Assembly: GCA_013450215.1 (NCBI GenBank)
Contig: JACDSH010000011.1
Coordinates: forward strand, 59,896-123,895
Source of the DNA: Nitrosospira sp.
GTDB lineage: Bacteria > Pseudomonadota > Gammaproteobacteria > Burkholderiales > Nitrosomonadaceae
Length of the DNA stretch: 64,000 bases
Direction of reading: 5' to 3'
Shown here: piece by piece, positions 59,028-64,000 of the stretch
Numbering within the stretch: position 1 is the stretch's first letter
Layout of the letters: the number at the start of each line of letters is the position of its first letter
Notes under the pieces: model-generated
What the model was told of the DNA's origin: nothing
Database searches by the model: none
What the model saw: the letters and a program-made list of their open reading frames with translations, nothing else
Position numbers and translations under genes: made by a program

Positions 59028-59064
59028 ATTGCCCAATATGTTGCTGTAATTCATTGTCTGCCAT
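58919..59064 (-). pseudogene. P-type cation ATPase remnant, longer than in the left copy ([17 protein letters not shown] / [32 protein letters not shown])
   Basis: P-type ATPase P-domain motifs; frameshift/deletion between TVFA and VND. Confidence 0.85.
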
Positions 59065-59317
59065 GTCCTGAACTTATAAAGTAAGTGATTAAGATAGATC
59101 GTCAACACGTTATTACAATAGGAAAATACTCGATTAGTTTAGACTAGCCGTGATGCTCCCTTTGTTAAAGTAACTCTAGACGTTAGTTGAAGTGTAAGTA
59201 CCCGTTGGCTTTTCCGATTTACTCTGGAGTATCGGTTTATACAAGCTGACGGCCTGGGCAATATGATTGTTCTTGGCCCATGAATATGGGATGGATGGGA
59301 TTCAGCGCGAACTAGCG

Positions 59318-59542
59318 CTACCCAGATGTATTGAGTTTAACGGCAAAGTTGGCGATGCCTATCCTGAATAGGAACTTGGCAGCAGTATCCAGTGTTTTGA
59401 ATTCTCGTATTTCACGTTTCGTGGTCTCCAACGGATTACCGTCAGCGACAATCATGTAACCATTTGACATGACTGCATAGCTGACCTGAACATGCTTGAG
59501 CGCATTAGCATTCAGTAGCAGCTTGAGTTCTCGTTCAATCAT
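59318..59542 (-). CDS. small ParC-like partition-associated/hypothetical protein
   Basis: REFKTLDTAAKFLFRIGIANFAVKL resembles small proteins common on plasmids and integrated elements. Confidence 0.5.
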   Translation of the reverse strand: MIERELKLLLNANALKHVQVSYAVMSNGYMIVADGNPLETTKREIREFKTLDTAAKFLFRIGIANFAVKLNTSG

Positions 59543-59568
59543 TTTTTATCCCGCGACGGTATTAAGCA

Positions 59569-59817
59569 TTATTCGGTACCCACTCTAACAGTGAATAGAT
59601 CACCCTGTTCCACTGTCACGAGCAGATCACCAGGTTTGACTTGTAGAAAGTTGCACAGCTTTGATAATACTTCACGGTCAAACCCGTTCACCCTGTCGAA
59701 GTAGTATCGATCGACGGTGGCACGCGCTATTCCTGTCCCACGACATACGTCTGAGACTTTGATGCGTCTTGCACCCAGTATCGTTGAGAGGCGACAGATA
59801 ATCATTAATTCTAGCAA
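59569..59817 (-). CDS. Cro/CI-type helix-turn-helix regulator (short, YozG-like)
   Basis: KVSDVCRGTGIARATVDRYYFDRVNGFDREVLSKLCNFLQVKPGDLL. Confidence 0.8.
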   Translation of the reverse strand: MLELMIICRLSTILGARRIKVSDVCRGTGIARATVDRYYFDRVNGFDREVLSKLCNFLQVKPGDLLVTVEQGDLFTVRVGTE

Positions 59818-60175
59818 TAATTGTTCTATATCGATGAATATATAATATCAATCGATTAATGTCTAGTATTTACATGATTTACGTATTAGAGCAGCAGGAG
59901 AGCGGGTCTACACAGCCAAGTTGAAGTTCGGAGTTGAGTTCAAGATGGGTGAGTTACTCGCTGAGATGGAGATGTATCTGGGACAAAGGGGGACGGCAGT
60001 AATCATCATGATGGGAGTACATCTAAAACTATTAGGGTTAGAACCCACCAGAGGCGGACTAATTGAAGAATCTGATTATGGAGTGAACGAAACGGTTGGC
60101 GTGCCGCTGCAGTTGACGCCTCCTAAATTTTAGCTAATTTTCCAAATAAAGGTGGAACTGAGATTAGTCACTACA

Positions 60176-60262
60176 GAAAAATAAGAATAGGTGAGAATGG
60201 TAAGGCACACACACTAGCCATTCTCGGCCACAATGAAAGGGGGACAAGCACTGTGGCAACTG
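60176..60262 (+). repeat. diverged third copy of the two-hairpin module (H1' 60190-60229, H2' 60227-60257)
   Basis: GAATAGGTG-GAATGGTAAGG...ACACTAGCCATTCTCGGCCACAATGAAAGGGGGACAAGCACTGTGGC aligned to 58776-58849. Confidence 0.8.
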
Positions 60263-60438
60263 GAAATATACCTGCCAATTGTTACAGAAATATGAAGGCA
60301 TTAAAAAAGTCATGAAAGAGACTGAGATTTAATTCTGAATGAGACCCTCATTGGGTTAAATAAAAATAGATATGCTAAAGTTCAAGCACATCACATCAAC
60401 AAAACAGGGCGGTTAATACGGGTCGTTAAAAATAAACT

Positions 60439-60951
60439 ATGAAAAATTTACTCGTGACAATCCTCTTTACAGTATTTTCAGTATCTCTTTCTCACGCAGA
60501 ATTATTGGAATCATCAATGTATAAAGAGTGTGTTATAGAAAACAGTAAACCAGCAAAGACGAAGGAGGAAGTTGAATTAATTAAAACAGAGTGTCAGGAT
60601 AAATTTCCACGAGCCATCAAGGCAACACTCTCCAAACTCTCGAGAGGGATGAAATCCGACCTTATTTGTACAGGTAATGTTTATTCATATCCATACACAC
60701 TTGTAGTCGACCCAATTAGTAAGCTAGTAGTTCTTAATGAAACTCGCTCCGGAAATATTACAAAAAGAACCGCAGAGACTATCTACGGAACAGTGGAAAA
60801 CAGGAGTAGAGATGAGGCAAGCATGTACTTTGAGTTAAATCTAACCGTGGGTACTTTGATGATTAAAAGTAAGTTAGGGCAAGAAAGGGATTTATTTGAT
60901 TTCTTTGAAGAGAATGAATCTGGCCAAATGGAGTGTACGGAAGAAAAATAG
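60439..60951 (+). CDS. hypothetical exported protein
   Basis: Signal peptide MKNLLVTILFTVFSVSLSHA; intact ORF. Confidence 0.7.
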   Translation: MKNLLVTILFTVFSVSLSHAELLESSMYKECVIENSKPAKTKEEVELIKTECQDKFPRAIKATLSKLSRGMKSDLICTGNVYSYPYTLVVDPISKLVVLNETRSGNITKRTAETIYGTVENRSRDEASMYFELNLTVGTLMIKSKLGQERDLFDFFEENESGQMECTEEK

Positions 60952-61219
60952 CCCCCTCTGTCAAACTAAGAAGCAATGTGGCAGACCTGCCCTGAGAGAC
61001 AAGAACGTCTGTCAGTTTCATGGAGGAGAAAGCACTGGACCAAAGACTGAAAAGGGCAAAGAAAAATTGCGAACATTGAACCTGCAGCACAGATGCTTCA
61101 CTGCAGAGATGAAGGCAGGGTCAAGGGTAGGCAAGCTCAAGTTGAGGTATCTTGAGTACTTCGCGATATATTCAGGACTGTTCACAGAGAGGACCAGAGG
61201 CAGGAAGCCTCTAGGTTAG
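60896..61219 (+). CDS. HGG-x-STGPKT motif protein (phage-associated type), probably frameshifted near its 3' end
   Basis: CGRPALRDKNVCQFHGGESTGPKTEKGKEKLR. Confidence 0.6.
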   Translation: MISLKRMNLAKWSVRKKNSPLCQTKKQCGRPALRDKNVCQFHGGESTGPKTEKGKEKLRTLNLQHRCFTAEMKAGSRVGKLKLRYLEYFAIYSGLFTERTRGRKPLG

Positions 61220-61319
61220 ATCGGCTGAACCCTAGGATACCTAGTCAGCTGGAGCTGCTGAAGGAGATAGTGGGTTACTCCAGCCGCGATGGGTCCTGAA
61301 TCTACCTTGGGGAGGAGTC

Positions 61320-61751
61320 TTAATGAGTTTGTATAGTAAGGTAGCTCCACCCGCACTCGATGAATTTTTTAGAGGCATCGAACACTAGGATTAGAGTCCC
61401 TTTGCTTGTCTGGGAAGGATTAATCACAAAGGACGTTCTGTCCTCTGATATTAGGACAGTAGCATCCATTAAGTAAGTCCAGACTACATTACCTGTAGGA
61501 CCTGCACTGACTGTGTCAGGATCTCCCAGCACCTCCAGTACTTCAGCTTGAGCGGTTATCCCTTTTTTAAGGGTAAGCGGTGTGTTGTCTTGTATGAAGA
61601 TACTGCCAGAGTCTCCAAGATAGCTCAAGTCATTCCCTAAATTCCCTCCTTCTGACATCACAGAGGTGGCGATTAGGAGCATGACTCCAGTTAAGAATGC
61701 TGTAGATTTATGCGTCAAACCCACTCTCAACGGTAGCCTATCAGTAGCCAT
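61320..61751 (-). CDS. hypothetical exported protein, possibly BamE/SmpA-like fold
   Basis: Hydrophobic N-terminus; LKKGITAQAEVLEVLGDPDTV...VWTYLM. Confidence 0.6.
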   Translation of the reverse strand: MATDRLPLRVGLTHKSTAFLTGVMLLIATSVMSEGGNLGNDLSYLGDSGSIFIQDNTPLTLKKGITAQAEVLEVLGDPDTVSAGPTGNVVWTYLMDATVLISEDRTSFVINPSQTSKGTLILVFDASKKFIECGWSYLTIQTH

Positions 61752-61782
61752 TGGTTAATTACTAGAACAAACGACGTAATGA

Positions 61783-62451
61783 TTAGGGAACCTCTGTTTG
61801 TGCACTTGCATTTCTCTGTCTGGGTTTAATCATTGCATTCATGAATAATTCACTACTTGTAAGATCTGACAGCCATTCCTGAACCCTATGAAATTTAAGA
61901 CTGGTAAAAAAATTCATATCTACGCCAGCAAACTGCCTAATAAAAGGGAATATCGCAATATCGGCAAAGGAGATCTTATCCGACAATAAGTACTTATTCA
62001 GGTTGAGCATTCCTTCTAAAGTCTCGATAAAGAATAGGCAGGCACCTCCTAACGCATCCTTTGAGCTTGATGGGTAGTTTGTAAAGTACTTGTACTGGTC
62101 TAGATGTAATTTAAATTCATGATCATTTTTACGAATCAGTTCCAGCCCAGTATCAATTACGTCTTTATCTAAATCTGAATAGTGTGAAGAGCTCCCATTT
62201 GCATAGGCCCACATCATGATATCAAGACTTTCATCAATCACTTTATTGGCGAGTCTGAGAACAGGGACCGTCCCCTTGGGGCTGATTTCAATAATCTCAT
62301 GAGGTTTATTCTTAAATGAAATCTCGTATACATTAAAATCAATTCCTGAATCAATCAAAGCCATTCTTGCTCTCATCGCATAAGGACACCTTCTGTAGGA
62401 AAACAGTAATGGAATCCTTGTGTCCTTACTGAGTACATCTACATAATCCAT
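61783..62451 (-). CDS. glutathione S-transferase family protein
   Basis: YRRCPYAMRARMAL, SPKGTVPVLRL. Confidence 0.9.
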   Translation of the reverse strand: MDYVDVLSKDTRIPLLFSYRRCPYAMRARMALIDSGIDFNVYEISFKNKPHEIIEISPKGTVPVLRLANKVIDESLDIMMWAYANGSSSHYSDLDKDVIDTGLELIRKNDHEFKLHLDQYKYFTNYPSSSKDALGGACLFFIETLEGMLNLNKYLLSDKISFADIAIFPFIRQFAGVDMNFFTSLKFHRVQEWLSDLTSSELFMNAMIKPRQRNASAQTEVP

Positions 62452-62874
62452 GAATTAAACGATTGCCCTTTAAATAAATTCCGAGTTTAGTGGAAATTGT
62501 GCACGAGTATGAAATGAGAAACAAGCACCCTAGCGGACCTTCACTGATATTGCTCAGCCTGCTAGATCACTAAGGTTTAGTGGTACTTATTTAACGGGGA
62601 ACTCCCGGACTTGGCCGGGAACGGAAATGGATTAAACTGGATCGACTAGGATATAGCGGTTAAGGCTCAGCTTAGAAATGTGTTGAAATTTATACAACAC
62701 AATTCGATCAAGAAGAGCCTACTCAGTTGGTATGTTGATTACGATCGGCTTGAGGGGATCTCAGGCCGGGATGGCTTGCTGAATGTTACTCGTCTTACAT
62801 TTATAATCGATATCTCTTAATGTACTCGTTATGCAACTTCATGATGGCCTCAGAGACGGGGCTATGCTCTAGTG

Positions 62875-63297
62875 CTAGCGTTGGCCACAAGCCAAATCCC
62901 ATAGGATTTTATCTATGCTTCCAGGTGGATTTAATTTATATCTTCCACTCCCTGAATCATCATTAGCTGGTCGACTGTGCCCCATACTAACGCGCTCACC
63001 ATTCCCCATATGCTCTGAGTAAAGGACGAAGGATAACGTTCTCTTCGTTTCAACTTTGCAGTCATACTCAACCTGAGTTTTTGTGGATAAATACTTTTCT
63101 CCGCCAGTCAGAAATCCAGGCACCTTGTAATCATTCATGCTCCATATCCTCACCCTATTTCCGTTTTTTTCAATGCTAATGAAATCGACATACCCGGTGA
63201 ATGAGTTATTTTTACCGACTGATGTCCATTCAGCCGCTACGTTACTACTCACAATGGCAAGAGCCAGCATTAGAAAAATCTTATGCATGATGGTCAT
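62875..63297 (-). CDS. surface-adhesin E-like exported protein
   Basis: Signal peptide; EWTSVGKNNSFTGYVDFISIEKNGNRVRIWSMNDY...EYDCK. Confidence 0.72.
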   Translation of the reverse strand: MTIMHKIFLMLALAIVSSNVAAEWTSVGKNNSFTGYVDFISIEKNGNRVRIWSMNDYKVPGFLTGGEKYLSTKTQVEYDCKVETKRTLSFVLYSEHMGNGERVSMGHSRPANDDSGSGRYKLNPPGSIDKILWDLACGQR

Positions 63298-63577
63298 GAG
63301 ATTCGATTGAACTCAATAAGAACAGATCAGAAACGCTCACTCTGGGGAAATAAATAAAAAGTGGCTGAGTCTGAAGGCGGAGGCTCTTGAGGGTTATGCC
63401 TGGGTGAGGGCTCTGTGCCACCAGCACTCAAATGGATATGAAATACTCGTCAGATTTTATCGGTTAATCAGACCGACTCAATGCCGAATAGAAACGCTAC
63501 CCTCGGTCCACTGGTAACGTAACCATCAGCAACGAGTCGCCTGATGTACTCCTTCTAAATTACCGGTCTTTATATAC

Positions 63578-63682
63578 CTACCTTCGCGGTGGGCTGGCAA
63601 TCCTCATGGAGGATGAACTCCGAATCACAATCGCATACATCACCAAGGTAGCAGTCGTCAAAACCATCAGAAAACTCATCAT
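63578..63682 (-). CDS. putative small membrane protein MMSFLMVLTTATLVMYAIVIRSSSSMRIASPPRR
   Basis: SD-like AAGGAGTG before ATGATG; hydrophobic helix; absent from the ORF track. Confidence 0.35.
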   Translation of the reverse strand: MMSFLMVLTTATLVMYAIVIRSSSSMRIASPPRR

Positions 63683-64000
63683 CGCCTTCACTCCTTAAAA
63701 AAATTAACTCTGCTCTGAGAGCAGAGTGACCCGTAACGACTGATTCAACACATGCATTACACAATTAAAGCGGTGAGATCAACGATACTGCCGGTGATAT
63801 GAGCAGATCGGTTACACGGTTCAGGCCCTTATCAGATCCAATACCAATCGATCTGGTCATGGCCCTTGTACGTTTGTTAATGATTGAGGCGATTTAGTTC
63901 AAATTTAAAAATTGAACTTTTCTTGAACCCCTATCTAAAAGTTCTCACGAACCCTCTAATAGACTGTACCCATCCCCACTTCTCACCGTGGGCCTCACTC

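Noticed and set aside
59921-60133. 70-aa + strand ORF MKFGVEFKMGELLAEMEM...
   Set aside because: No recognisable domain or clear SD; may be a chance ORF in non-coding DNA.

Overview
The window is a chromosomal segment of a proteobacterium. The gene order (purF-metZ; recO-pdxJ-acpS-nagZ; rpoE-rseA-rseB-mucD-lepA-lepB-rnc-era; pepA-holC-valS) suggests a betaproteobacterium, but no 16S or other direct marker is present. Positions 1 to about 53.6 kb are mostly ordinary, densely packed housekeeping genes. They include a pyrophosphate-metabolism cluster (hppA, PPi-dependent phosphofructokinase, adk) and a DUF2796/ABC/FtsX/DUF3299 transport cluster. From about 54.4 kb to the end the DNA is accessory in character: low coding density, small orphan ORFs, gene remnants and repeats. 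The observation most worth follow-up is a pair of 318-bp inverted repeats (56516-56833 and 58710-59027, about 4 mismatches by eye, no gaps). They flank a 1.9-kb segment encoding a Sel1-repeat protein and an SRPBCC-like secreted protein. Each repeat carries a P-type ATPase gene fragment fused to a multi-hairpin module. A diverged third copy of the hairpin module at about 60176-60262 keeps both main stems through several compensatory base-pair changes, which is direct sequence evidence for a conserved structured RNA or hairpin DNA element. Other notable points are a SAM-II-type riboswitch with promoter and terminator upstream of metZ, adk with no ATG/GTG/TTG at the expected start (apparent ATA), a ~178-aa N-terminal extension on ValRS, a DUF2796 protein without a His-rich stretch, and several decayed or missed small genes. 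No tRNA, rRNA, CRISPR array or transposase was recognised by eye.
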